In this document: positions 1 to 6,880 of the stretch, piece after piece
Numbering within the stretch: the stretch's first letter is position 1
How the letters are laid out: every line of letters begins with the position of its first letter
NCBI RefSeq assembly: GCF_041224595.1
Contig: NZ_JBGFGN010000133.1
Location: 1 to 15,801, forward strand
Source: Donghicola sp041224595
GTDB lineage: Bacteria > Pseudomonadota > Alphaproteobacteria > Rhodobacterales > Rhodobacteraceae
Direction of reading: 5' to 3'
DNA length: 15,801 nt
Program-made: the position numbers and the translations under genes
The notes under the pieces: model-generated
Seen by the model: only the letters and a program-made list of their open reading frames with translations
What the model was told of the DNA's origin: nothing
Database searches by the model: none

Positions 1-12
1 GAACCTCACAGA

Positions 13-78
13 ATTGGCCTGACGGCCAATGCGCCTTGGACCGGGCTTGCTATATGAGGGCCGCACGCTCCAAGGCGC
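13..78. repeat. Inverted repeats internal to the left IS end
   Basis: ATTGGCC (13-19) and GGCCAAT (24-30) form a 7-bp stem with a 4-base loop. GCGCCTTGGA (31-40) is the perfect inverse of TCCAAGGCGC (69-78). Both are mirrored in the right copy at 15725-15790. They may be a regulatory or terminator-like structure upstream of the element's own genes; their role is unknown. Confidence 0.6.
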
Positions 79-607
79 TCGCCCCAAACTGGCCGACTTT
101 TGCTCCGCCACAATGGCCGAATTTTACTCCGCCGTTGACAGTGGTTAGGTTCCAATAGACGAATTGTGGCAGGGGCAGCATGAAAATCAGGTGAAAGACC
201 GGCAGCATGTGCAGTCGTCCTCTGGCCCACCCGAACTGCACGATGACCAGACCGCCGAGCCACAAGATAAAGCCGTAGGTGACAATATCAGGTATCCGCG
301 CGACGTTCCCGAGCATCGCGACACTGAGAGAAAAGATGACCAGCGCGACGCCAATAGCGCGTCCATGGGCTGCCCGCGGCGCAGCGGGTAGGCTGCGCAT
401 TTCCCGTAGGAAAAGATATAGCGAAATCAGTGGGATCAGTGGGCCATGGCTGTATTCAGGACGACCCCATGCATCGAGAAGGTCGACAAACCCCAGCCAA
501 AAAACCGGAAGAGAGCCAGGCGCCAGCAGCACGTACAGGACAAAACCTGTTGTAAAACCTGCCTTACCAGCGGACGAAGTACGCCCATCCGTCGATGAAA
601 AAACCAT
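50..607 (-). CDS. Exosortase (EpsH/Xrt family), 3' part removed by IS insertion
   Basis: This is the N-terminal part of an exosortase, an inner-membrane transpeptidase-like enzyme that cleaves proteins carrying PEP-CTERM-type sorting signals. About 156 native residues remain (codons down to about 140). They include several hydrophobic helices and the family signature EYSHGPLIPLISLYLF (residues 51-66), with an MLPLPQF stretch at 143-149. The IS then adds 29 foreign residues up to a stop at 50-52. The catalytic Cys, Arg and His of the family lie in the missing part, so the product should be inactive. I chose the ATG at 607; a TTG at 634 is an alternative, and neither has a strong Shine-Dalgarno. 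Neighbouring barrel, export, TPR and ATPase genes are typical of exosortase EPS loci. A VPLPA-CTERM (XrtD) type is plausible in Rhodobacteraceae but cannot be decided from this fragment. Confidence 0.8.
   Translation of the reverse strand: MVFSSTDGRTSSAGKAGFTTGFVLYVLLAPGSLPVFWLGFVDLLDAWGRPEYSHGPLIPLISLYLFLREMRSLPAAPRAAHGRAIGVALVIFSLSVAMLGNVARIPDIVTYGFILWLGGLVIVQFGWARGRLHMLPVFHLIFMLPLPQFVYWNLTTVNGGVKFGHCGGAKVGQFGASALERAALI
90..133 (-). repeat. Two tandem terminal repeats inside the left IS end
   Basis: Read on the minus strand, GGCGGAGTAAAATTCGGCCA (114-133) is followed by GGCGGAGCAAAAGTCGGCCA (90-109). The copies differ at two positions and their starts are 24 bases apart. Repeated transposase-binding sites of about this size at the termini are a known trait of the IS21 family. 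Confidence 0.75.
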
Positions 608-631
608 CGTATCTACCCGAAAAATACTCGT

Positions 632-665
632 CAAAAAACAGGTTCGACCTTATCAGAGCAAGGTC
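632..665 (-). terminator. Weak hairpin plus T-run between barrel gene and exosortase
   Basis: On the minus strand GACCTT (646-651) and AAGGTC (660-665) are perfect inverses with an 8-base loop, followed six bases later by six Ts (633-638). The T-run is too distant for a classic strong terminator. It could attenuate transcription from the barrel gene into the exosortase gene, or be chance. Confidence 0.25.
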
Positions 666-747
666 AAACTGCCTAACGAAACCGGAGCCAATCATCCCCA
701 AGGGAGCGATATTGTTCCTAATTTCGGGTTAATCGCGCTGAAGCTTT

Positions 748-2121
748 TTACTGACCGAAGCTGTAGTCCCGGCTCAGACGTAGGTAGACGCGATTGGAAA
801 TTGCATCATCCAGACCTTCTTGCATGTTGCGGCGCTGGCCGACGCCGGTGGTGAGCGTCCAGTCACGCGTCAACATGTGATCGTAGTCCAGCGACACGTC
901 CGCTTGCCAACTGGTTGGCGTTGTGCCGCTCAGGTAGTCGACTTCACCATAGTTTCCACTGAGCGAAATTTGGGACAAGCTATTGATATCATGCGTCCAA
1001 TTCGAGCCAAGGGTCGACACAACTCGATCGCCCCCGGTGTCACTCGCGGTGACATTGCGCATTACATTCATGCCAAAGGTCCCGCGTTTGAACTCGCGGC
1101 TATATGCCATTTCACCGACCCAAGTGGAGGTGCCCTCATCGTTCTGGCTGACCCCAAGTTCTCCAGCAAGGGCTGCATTTGGCATCTCTAACGTGCGAGA
1201 GAATGTCAGCGCATCGCGTGCGCCCGTGGCTGCAACCTCGCGATCAAATCCCACACCTGCTGATCCGCGGAGAAGGTCCTTTTGGTAGCCGAAAGAGAAG
1301 GTCGCTCCTTCTTCGATGTCCTGAAGGCCGGCAGCAACGGTTTCGACTTCTGTGTAGCCGGTGGCGACATTCAACGTGCTGGTGGGGTCAATGCTATAGG
1401 TGACGCCCGCTTGGCCGCTGCGGGTTTCACGCTCGGTGTTCGGGAGGTTGTCCGCCTCGTGATATTTGTAGGCAAGCGTCGCGTTCATTGTCGCAACAGG
1501 TGACAGGCGCACGCGGGTTGCGACGGTGCCTCCTGACGTGGTGCTGTCGTAGTAAGATGGCGACTGCGTGCCGAGATAGGTGACGGCCCCGCGGTCTGCC
1601 TGAATGTCGAGTTCGATCGGGGTATCCTTGAGCATTTCCAACGTGATGGATTGGTTGGCCACGCGGCGCTGGCCCTCGTCCGGTACGATTGTGACTTCTC
1701 CGGTCTCAGGGTCGTAGATCGAAGACACGGAGCTTACATCCTGTTCATTCAGGCGGGTGACCGCCCGGACCGCGCTGCGCGCACCTTGACGTTCATAGAA
1801 CATCCGGAAATTCGGATCGGTGATGTCCTTGATCGTCTGATCTGGCTCGTCGGCAAAGGTCAGTGCGGCAGACGTGTCTAAGTCGAGTTGCTCTATCGCA
1901 GTACGCCGGCTGACCCCGAGGCTGAGCGTGGTGGCGAAGCGATTTGTGTCACCTTCGGCCGGACGCTCCATTGCGGCATTGCTCTCGTTCCGCAATTCTG
2001 AAGAAATCCCGAGCCGCACCTCGTTTCCCCGTTTGCCGTCGTCTTGGGCGAGGGCGGAGACACCCGAAAAGGCAATCGCCGAAAACGAAATGACTTGATA
2101 GAGCCGCTGACTGGACCTCAT
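748..2121 (-). CDS. Exosortase-associated outer-membrane beta-barrel protein
   Basis: This 457-residue protein has a signal peptide (positively charged start, hydrophobic core, cleavage after ALA at about residue 25). The rest alternates polar and hydrophobic residues in many short strands, e.g. STLNVATGYTEVE, as expected for a transmembrane beta-barrel. Length and context match the barrel family found beside exosortase EPS genes (TIGR03016 type). It probably sits in the outer membrane and may form the secretion channel together with the export protein; this role is inferred from location. It ends in YSFGQ, so the usual terminal aromatic residue is two positions in from the end. The ATG at 2121 is preceded by AAGGAAAG at good spacing. 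It lies 107 bases downstream of the export gene and 140 bases upstream of the exosortase start. Confidence 0.75.
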   Translation of the reverse strand: MRSSQRLYQVISFSAIAFSGVSALAQDDGKRGNEVRLGISSELRNESNAAMERPAEGDTNRFATTLSLGVSRRTAIEQLDLDTSAALTFADEPDQTIKDITDPNFRMFYERQGARSAVRAVTRLNEQDVSSVSSIYDPETGEVTIVPDEGQRRVANQSITLEMLKDTPIELDIQADRGAVTYLGTQSPSYYDSTTSGGTVATRVRLSPVATMNATLAYKYHEADNLPNTERETRSGQAGVTYSIDPTSTLNVATGYTEVETVAAGLQDIEEGATFSFGYQKDLLRGSAGVGFDREVAATGARDALTFSRTLEMPNAALAGELGVSQNDEGTSTWVGEMAYSREFKRGTFGMNVMRNVTASDTGGDRVVSTLGSNWTHDINSLSQISLSGNYGEVDYLSGTTPTSWQADVSLDYDHMLTRDWTLTTGVGQRRNMQEGLDDAISNRVYLRLSRDYSFGQ

Positions 2122-2183
2122 CGCCTGAACTTTCCTTAACGCAGGTGCCGCCCAAAGATGACACTGCTATGCTGCCTCAAAAC

Positions 2184-2217
2184 CCCTGATTTTCAGGGAC
2201 TCCCGCTATTTTGCGGG
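2184..2217. terminator. Two adjacent hairpins between export and barrel genes
   Basis: CCCTGA-TTT-TCAGGG (2184-2198) is followed three bases later by CCCGC-TATTTT-GCGGG (2202-2217). On the minus strand, the direction of transcription, the second stem met is followed by GTTTTG, a weak U-tract. The pair could be a partial terminator or attenuator, or could stabilise the RNA end between the export gene and the barrel gene. No convincing minus-strand promoter was seen between it and the barrel start. Confidence 0.4.
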
Positions 2218-2229
2218 TTTGAAGCTACA

Positions 2230-2862
2230 TTATTCGAAAAGTCTGCGTTCGGGAACCACAATTACATCTCCTTCCCGGAGAGGTGTTGCACCAGAGATAC
2301 CTCGCCCACCCTTGTAGTCGAAAATATACCGCGATTCCTGTCCGGTTTTCGGATCGACGCGGCGCAATTCGATACGGCGTGTTGCAGCGAAGCGCGTGAA
2401 ACCACCTGCCGTCGCGATCGCTTGCAGGATCGTTACGTTTTCCTTGGTGTCTATGTCCAAGCGGCCGGGGGTATTGATCTCTCCCATAGCATAAACGCCA
2501 TAGGTGCGCACGATGGGTGCGCTAACAGGGCGCGGGGGCGCGAGCGATGCAACGCTCACAAAGACGTTTGGGACGACATTAAAGTTTGGCGAGAGTTTGG
2601 AGACGATCGAGGATTGAACCGCACCCACGGATTGGCCCGCAGCGCGAATAGTGCCGGCGAAGGGAAAGTTAATATTCCCGTCCGGAAGCACCAAAACAGG
2701 TCGGCTCAGGTTTGTGTCCTCAAGGACTTCGATCTGGAGAGTATCGCCAACTTTGATTTTATAGTTGTCCGCCTGCGCAGGGTTCCAAGCCACGAAAATG
2801 CTCAGGACAAATGTTAGAAGCGCAAATAGAAAGCTGGTGCGCGCGCTTTGGGCAAAGCTCAT
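2230..2862 (-). CDS. Wza-like polysaccharide export protein
   Basis: This 210-residue protein has a hydrophobic signal peptide with likely cleavage after AQA (residue 31). A Poly_export domain follows (about 33-115, starting YKIKVGDTLQIEVLED), then an SLBB-like domain (about 122-200, with GEINTPGRLDI and LREGDVIVVPER). Members form or line the periplasmic/outer-membrane channel for capsule and EPS. It is short like the exosortase-associated subgroup and lacks the C-terminal helix that spans the outer membrane in E. coli Wza. No lipobox cysteine is visible. It may therefore need another outer-membrane partner, for which the barrel encoded just downstream is the obvious candidate (inference). 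Start ATG at 2862 with GAGGA about eight bases upstream. Confidence 0.88.
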   Translation of the reverse strand: MSFAQSARTSFLFALLTFVLSIFVAWNPAQADNYKIKVGDTLQIEVLEDTNLSRPVLVLPDGNINFPFAGTIRAAGQSVGAVQSSIVSKLSPNFNVVPNVFVSVASLAPPRPVSAPIVRTYGVYAMGEINTPGRLDIDTKENVTILQAIATAGGFTRFAATRRIELRRVDPKTGQESRYIFDYKGGRGISGATPLREGDVIVVPERRLFE

Positions 2863-2934
2863 TTCAATTCCTCGTCAAATACGATGCCGACCCAGTGCGC
2901 AGCGTAATGCTGATCGGGGTGGCTATCGCTGCAA

Positions 2935-2965
2935 ATAATACGAAAGCGCCGCCATGATATGTCAT
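2935..2965 (-). promoter_or_regulatory. Weak candidate promoter for the export gene
   Basis: In the 172-base gap between the TPR gene and the export gene, the minus strand carries ATGACA (2960-2965), a 19-base spacer and TATTAT (2935-2940). The spacer is longer than optimal. The gap suggests that the export gene may have its own promoter. Confidence 0.2.
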
Positions 2966-3034
2966 TCCAGCTTTCATAGGAACGATTCATGGGAGCATTG
3001 AGCTAATTTTTCGCAAACAAGTCCTACTGGAGCA

Positions 3035-5476
3035 TTAATCGATCACAGCTGCGGGTACAGGTTCTGCCAGCATTGCGAGCGCCTCGTTGATCGAAACGCG
3101 TAGAGCGGGCAGCGCGTCCTGATGCTGGACCAATAAATCGGAGGCATTGAGCAATGTGGTATGTGCCAGCGACTCTTGTCCATTTGCCAAATAGGCCATG
3201 CCAAGGTGGTATTGCACGCTCGGGTCTTCGCTCAGTGCAGTTGCGGCCGGCTCAAGATGGTCGAGCGCGGTTTCTACTTCGCCGCGCTGCAAAGCTATCC
3301 AGCCATACGTATCCCGAAACGCCGGAACGTCCGAACCCTGCAGCCGACGGGCGATAATGTAGGCACGGCTCAGGCTGTCTTCGTCAGAGCGCACTGTCGA
3401 TAACAAGCTGGCAAGGTTGTTGGCAATTAAATCCTGCTCGCTATCTTGCGCGTACAGCTCTTCATAGATGGCGATCGCCTGATCAAAATCACCCAAAGCC
3501 TGCACGTGGCTCGCTCTGATCCATTGAAGGCCTGGGTCACCTTGCAAATGCTCTTGTGCTTGGTCGAGTGTCGCGAGGGCGTCGTCCATCTGGCCTGCGC
3601 GCTGCTGCAAGTTATAAATCGCCATCCAGCTATCGCGCAGCAACGGGTCAGCGGCGACCAGTTCTTGGAATAGTTTGATCGCCTTTGCGTCTTCGCCTGT
3701 GTGCCCCAAAGTCATCGCATAAAGAAATTTTGCAACCGGATCTTCTGGGGACTTTGTATGGGCCGAGCGGGCATATTCCGCAGCCTCGGCCATTTGTCCA
3801 TTCAGAATCAATCCTCTAACAACCATCGCCGTCCCGGAACTATCCTCTTTGAGCTGGGTCTCGACGAAGCTCTTGAGTTCCTCGGTTTTTCGGCGCAGCG
3901 CGAGGTGTTTTCCTTCGAGTTCGTTGGCAAGAGCGACGGACTCTTCACTCCCCAGCGCACGCAGGCGCTGAATGTCCTGAGTGACGCGTCCCCAGTCTTC
4001 CATGCTCATATGTATTTCGGCGAGAGTGCCAAGAAGGCGGATGTCTGTATTCTGGCGCCGCAGAGCTTCGATCGTGAGTTCTTCGGCGGCTGCAAACTGT
4101 TCTTGCTCTCGAAGCACGCTGATCATCCGCAACGACAGGGTACCATCGTACTGAGCCGCCTCGACAGCGCGCATGAGCACATCAGACATCAAATCGCTGC
4201 TGCCTTCGCGCTCGTAAGCCCGCGCCAGAGTTGCGAGAACCATCGCATTATCCGGCTCTTGGTCCAGTGCTTTGCGAAGTACCAAGATTGCATCGCCGGT
4301 CTGATCATCGCTGATCATCCACGCCCCTTGAAGGCGAAGCGCATCTGTTTGTGCGGGATCATGCGCTAGCGTCTCATTTACCAAGATTTCGGCGTCGGCA
4401 CGGTATCCTTCTTCGGCAAGAATCGACGCCAGAGCCATGCGAACGCGGTCTATACTCTCAGAGCTTTCGGCGTCTTTGAGCATTGCTTTCAGGTCTGCGA
4501 TTGCGCGCTCTTTGTCACCGAGCTCGTACCTTAGAGCCGCGCGGAGCGCGTCAAAAGAGAGGGGGCTTTCAGCGAGATCCGCAGGGAGCGGCTCCGCTGC
4601 GAAGGCTCTGTCGAGCTCTTCTAACGCGGCAGTGTCGCCTCTTGTTTGCCTAATATATGCAAGAAGCAGTTCCCGGTCGCTGGCGTCATTGCCGATCTGC
4701 TGTCGCAGCCATGCTTCGGCGTCGTCTGTGCGGCCTTGGCGGGTATACCAGTTCACTAATTTTATGCCGAGGCCGCGCTCCTCTGGAAAGACTTTTGTCA
4801 TTTTCCGGAGCGTGCTTTCGACGCCAGTCAGGTCGCCAATCCGTTCCAGCGCCATGAGTTTTGCACGGTACATTGGTAAACTCGCTGGATCGAACCCAAG
4901 AGCGATATCGGCTTGCTCTAAGAGAGCCGTCCACCGCTGTTCTTTAATCAATTCGGCCATTCCCACTTGGCGCGCCGGCTGTTGCGTTGGGTCTTGGGAC
5001 AGCACTTCTTTTGCCTGTGTGGCCGCAGATTGTGCCTGCGCGCTGTCTTTGGCCTTTGTCGCTGTATAGTAAGTCGCAGCAGCCTGCAGTGCCTTAGCCT
5101 CTGACGAGGTAGGTAGACCTTTTACAGCCTTGTCTGCGTAGGGTTTCGCGTCTGCATAGCTGGTTTTCATCAACATCCGAGCAATGATCAGACTGGTCTC
5201 CGCGTCATCTGGAGCCTGCTCCGCCAACCGCATGTATTGCGAGAGCCCTTCTGCCAGCCGTCCCTGTTCTGTCACCAAATCGGCATAGAGGCGGCGTCCT
5301 GTCAGGTGAGCGGTGTTCAGTTTCAGGACATTGCGCAGTTCGATCAGAGCTCGATCCGTATCGCCATCGTCAAGAAGCGCGAGAGCATTTTGGAAGTGCC
5401 CCTCCGCACGCTCTTCAGAAGAGTCACATGCGGCTAAAGACAAGGTAAGGGCAATTACGAAAAAAAGTCTGGTCAC
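3035..5476 (-). CDS. TPR-repeat lipoprotein of exosortase/EPS system (PrsT type)
   Basis: This 813-residue protein has a lipoprotein signal peptide ending in LAAC, with the acylated Cys at residue 17. The remainder is helical TPR-like repeats, for example ALALLDDGDTDRALIELRNV near the start and AIAIYEELYAQDSEQDLIAN later. Long TPR lipoproteins (TIGR02917/PrsT type, often around 900 residues) are regular partners of exosortase EPS loci and probably scaffold the periplasmic export machinery. The residue after the Cys is Asp, which in enterobacteria retains lipoproteins in the inner membrane. Whether this applies here is inference. Start is GTG at 5476 with AGGA nine bases upstream. The gap to the sugar transferase is only 28 bases, so the two are likely one transcript. 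No C-terminal sorting signal is visible. Confidence 0.85.
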   Translation of the reverse strand: MTRLFFVIALTLSLAACDSSEERAEGHFQNALALLDDGDTDRALIELRNVLKLNTAHLTGRRLYADLVTEQGRLAEGLSQYMRLAEQAPDDAETSLIIARMLMKTSYADAKPYADKAVKGLPTSSEAKALQAAATYYTATKAKDSAQAQSAATQAKEVLSQDPTQQPARQVGMAELIKEQRWTALLEQADIALGFDPASLPMYRAKLMALERIGDLTGVESTLRKMTKVFPEERGLGIKLVNWYTRQGRTDDAEAWLRQQIGNDASDRELLLAYIRQTRGDTAALEELDRAFAAEPLPADLAESPLSFDALRAALRYELGDKERAIADLKAMLKDAESSESIDRVRMALASILAEEGYRADAEILVNETLAHDPAQTDALRLQGAWMISDDQTGDAILVLRKALDQEPDNAMVLATLARAYEREGSSDLMSDVLMRAVEAAQYDGTLSLRMISVLREQEQFAAAEELTIEALRRQNTDIRLLGTLAEIHMSMEDWGRVTQDIQRLRALGSEESVALANELEGKHLALRRKTEELKSFVETQLKEDSSGTAMVVRGLILNGQMAEAAEYARSAHTKSPEDPVAKFLYAMTLGHTGEDAKAIKLFQELVAADPLLRDSWMAIYNLQQRAGQMDDALATLDQAQEHLQGDPGLQWIRASHVQALGDFDQAIAIYEELYAQDSEQDLIANNLASLLSTVRSDEDSLSRAYIIARRLQGSDVPAFRDTYGWIALQRGEVETALDHLEPAATALSEDPSVQYHLGMAYLANGQESLAHTTLLNASDLLVQHQDALPALRVSINEALAMLAEPVPAAVID

Positions 5477-5504
5477 TTGAAATAGTCCTGAAAGTTGGGT
5501 GGGC

Positions 5505-6209
5505 TCAGACGCCCGTGCCCTTGATCACAACGAGAATGGTGCGGAGTAGAATCATGAGATCTGCTCGCAAACTCAGATTTCGAAGGTAGTCATCGTCATA
5601 GCCCGCGCGTCCCGCAAAGCTTGTGTCGTGACGATCAGACACCTGCCAAGGGCCTGTGAGGCCGGGCCGGGTCAGGAAATAGCCCCGACCGGGGTAAAAC
5701 GTGGATTGCTCGAGCATCATGGGGCGGGGACCAACAAGGCTCATCTCGCCGCGCAGGACGTTTAGTAATTGAGGAAGCTCATCGAGCGATGTTTTGCGCA
5801 GAAAGCGTCCCACAAGGGTGATGCGGGGATCCTTGCGCAGTTTTTGATGGGTTTCCCACTCTGTGCGCGCTTCGGGGTTCTGTTCTAGATATGCATCAAG
5901 GCGCGCATCCGCGTCATGCACCATCGTACGGAATTTATACATGCGGAATATGCGGCCGTGTCGGCCGATCCGCTGCTGGGTATAGATCGGGTTGTACCCG
6001 TCGGCAGCAATCAGCACGACCAATACAAGCGAGATAGGTAGCAGAAAAGGCGCAGCCAGAAGCAACAGCGTGATGGTCATCCAGATATCAAAGCTTCGCT
6101 TGTAGTAAAGCGCGTAGGTTTGATCCGGCCGCAGATATCCGGGAGAGACATCATTGGCGTAGGCGACGGGTTGATGCTGCGTGGTTGCGAAACTGTCAGA
6201 AAAGATCAT
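5505..6209 (-). CDS. Undecaprenyl-phosphate sugar phosphotransferase (bacterial sugar transferase)
   Basis: This enzyme would start repeat-unit synthesis by moving a sugar-1-phosphate from a nucleotide sugar to undecaprenyl phosphate at the inner membrane. It is a short single-domain member of 234 residues (PF02397 type). Residues 36-42 read YKRSFDI, followed by a hydrophobic membrane segment (about 43-68). The family blocks are QQRIGRHGRIFRMYKFRTM (78-96), KTSLDELPQLLNVL (139-152), SLVGPRP (157-163) and RPGLTGPWQVSDR (181-193). Like roseobacter homologues it ends in GTG plus one residue and lacks the four extra N-terminal helices of WbaP-like enzymes. I chose the ATG at 6209 (MIFSDS) because it matches the usual N-terminus; an ATG at 6224 and a TTG at 6308 are alternatives, none with a strong ribosome site. 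It is first in the leftward block. Confidence 0.92.
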   Translation of the reverse strand: MIFSDSFATTQHQPVAYANDVSPGYLRPDQTYALYYKRSFDIWMTITLLLLAAPFLLPISLVLVVLIAADGYNPIYTQQRIGRHGRIFRMYKFRTMVHDADARLDAYLEQNPEARTEWETHQKLRKDPRITLVGRFLRKTSLDELPQLLNVLRGEMSLVGPRPMMLEQSTFYPGRGYFLTRPGLTGPWQVSDRHDTSFAGRAGYDDDYLRNLSLRADLMILLRTILVVIKGTGV

Positions 6210-6258
6210 GACGCCCGAACTCATTAACAAACAATAGGACCAGCGAAGGGCTTGTCCG

Positions 6259-6287
6259 ATTAAATAACCGATACAAAGCCAGCCCAA
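6259..6287 (-). promoter_or_regulatory. Candidate promoter for the leftward block
   Basis: On the minus strand TTGGGC (6282-6287) is followed after 17 bases by TTTAAT (6259-6264), 50 bases upstream of the chosen sugar transferase start. The match to the sigma-70 consensus is only partial. It would be incompatible with the far-upstream TTG start. Confidence 0.2.
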
Positions 6288-6312
6288 TTCAGGCCGGCAA
6301 ACGTGCAAATAT

Positions 6313-6327
6313 GGTTAACTGGTAACC
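6313..6327. promoter_or_regulatory. Dyad GGTTA-N5-TAACC, possible operator
   Basis: GGTTA (6313-6317) and TAACC (6323-6327) are perfect inverses around a 5-base centre, at the edge of a very A/T-rich run and just upstream of the leftward candidate promoter. The symmetry suggests a dimeric regulator site; which regulator is unknown. Confidence 0.3.
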
Positions 6328-6490
6328 GAAAATATATAAAAATTGTATTTACGACTTTCGTCGCTACTTCACCCTCTGACGTAACCGAGGGAATTTCAAG
6401 AAAATTAATGAAATCGTTGTGGTATCAGCGGAAAATTGCAGATGCTTGGTTGCTTAATAGTCATAAAAAACAAGATGATGGGTATTCAGG

Positions 6491-6531
6491 CCTTGGGGCG
6501 TGGCTGGCTCTGGACCAGCCGTAGTCTAAGG
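6491..6531. other. Stem-loop in the divergent region
   Basis: GGCTGG (6502-6507) and CCAGCC (6515-6520) form a perfect 6-bp stem with a 7-base loop. CCTT (6491-6494) and AAGG (6528-6531) can close an outer stem. No T-run follows on either side, so it is not a typical terminator. It could be a leader RNA fold or a binding site. Confidence 0.35.
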
Positions 6532-6587
6532 TTCAGTAGGGTTGTCTAGTGAAGTGTTTAACTATTTGTAGAGAATATTCCCTAAGA

Positions 6588-6616
6588 TTGTCACTATCAC
6601 ATGGAGACTATATGAA
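6588..6616 (+). promoter_or_regulatory. Candidate promoter P1 for the rightward block
   Basis: TTGTCA (6588-6593), a 17-base spacer and TATGAA (6611-6616). The -35 match is good and the -10 match is partial. It lies about 265 bases before the ATPase start, so it would give a long leader. Confidence 0.28.
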
Positions 6617-6617
6617 A

Positions 6618-6647
6618 TTGATACTTATTTGAGTTGTTGCATTAAAT
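6618..6647 (+). promoter_or_regulatory. Candidate promoter P2 for the rightward block
   Basis: TTGATA (6618-6623), an 18-base spacer and TTAAAT (6642-6647), directly after P1. The -35 box is one base from consensus. The two may be tandem promoters. Confidence 0.28.
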
Positions 6648-6880
6648 GTAAGTTTCCCGCATGACTGTATCAGTAATTTTCTTGTTTCTCGGGCTATTGT
6701 TCTGATGCCTCCCCTCAGTCCACCCCTGATTGTTTTCGCGCTTTTGAAGTGCTGTGAAACTTGCTTTTCGCAAGACCATTTTGTCAGTGGATATCCTCGG
6801 GACTGGACACTCGCGGCCGGATTTTGGGCAGCTCCGGGTGAGGCGCTATGTTAGCCGATTTTTCAAAAAGGTTTTTGTGT

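Larger units (their letters stand above)
2..140 (-). mobile_element. Terminus of an IS21-like insertion sequence (left copy)
   Basis: These 139 bases are the exact reverse complement of positions 15663-15801. The terminus (TGTCAACGG when read on the minus strand) lies at 140 and the element continues leftward out of the window. It interrupts the exosortase gene. Two ~20-base direct repeats next to the tip resemble the multiple terminal repeats of IS21-family elements. No transposase gene is inside the window, so the family call is an inference from end structure only. Target-site duplication cannot be judged because the other side of the element is not present. Confidence 0.7.
6210..6880. other. 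AT-rich divergent control region between the two EPS blocks
   Basis: This is the only long stretch without a supported gene. It separates the leftward and rightward blocks and is visibly richer in A/T than its flanks, especially about 6310-6480 and 6540-6660. It should hold promoters and operators for both directions. Candidate sites are listed separately. A 73-codon open frame from a GTG at 6303 has no recognisable features and I do not treat it as a gene. Confidence 0.7.

Noticed and set aside
279..854. Plus-strand open frame of 191 codons across the exosortase and barrel genes
   Set aside because: Shadow of the minus-strand genes; the composition is arginine/serine-rich with no domain features.
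3701..5069. Two plus-strand open frames of over 200 codons inside the TPR gene
   Set aside because: The opposite strand codes for a clear lipoprotein with TPR-like repeats; these frames show no motifs.
6418..6445. Sigma-54 promoter-like TGG...TTGCA around 6420-6440
   Set aside because: The GG to GC spacing is about 15 and not the required 10 bases.
6303..6524. 73-codon open frame on the plus strand in the divergent region
   Set aside because: GTG start, no ribosome site, no recognisable features and AT-rich non-coding look; overlaps promoter-like and structured sequence.
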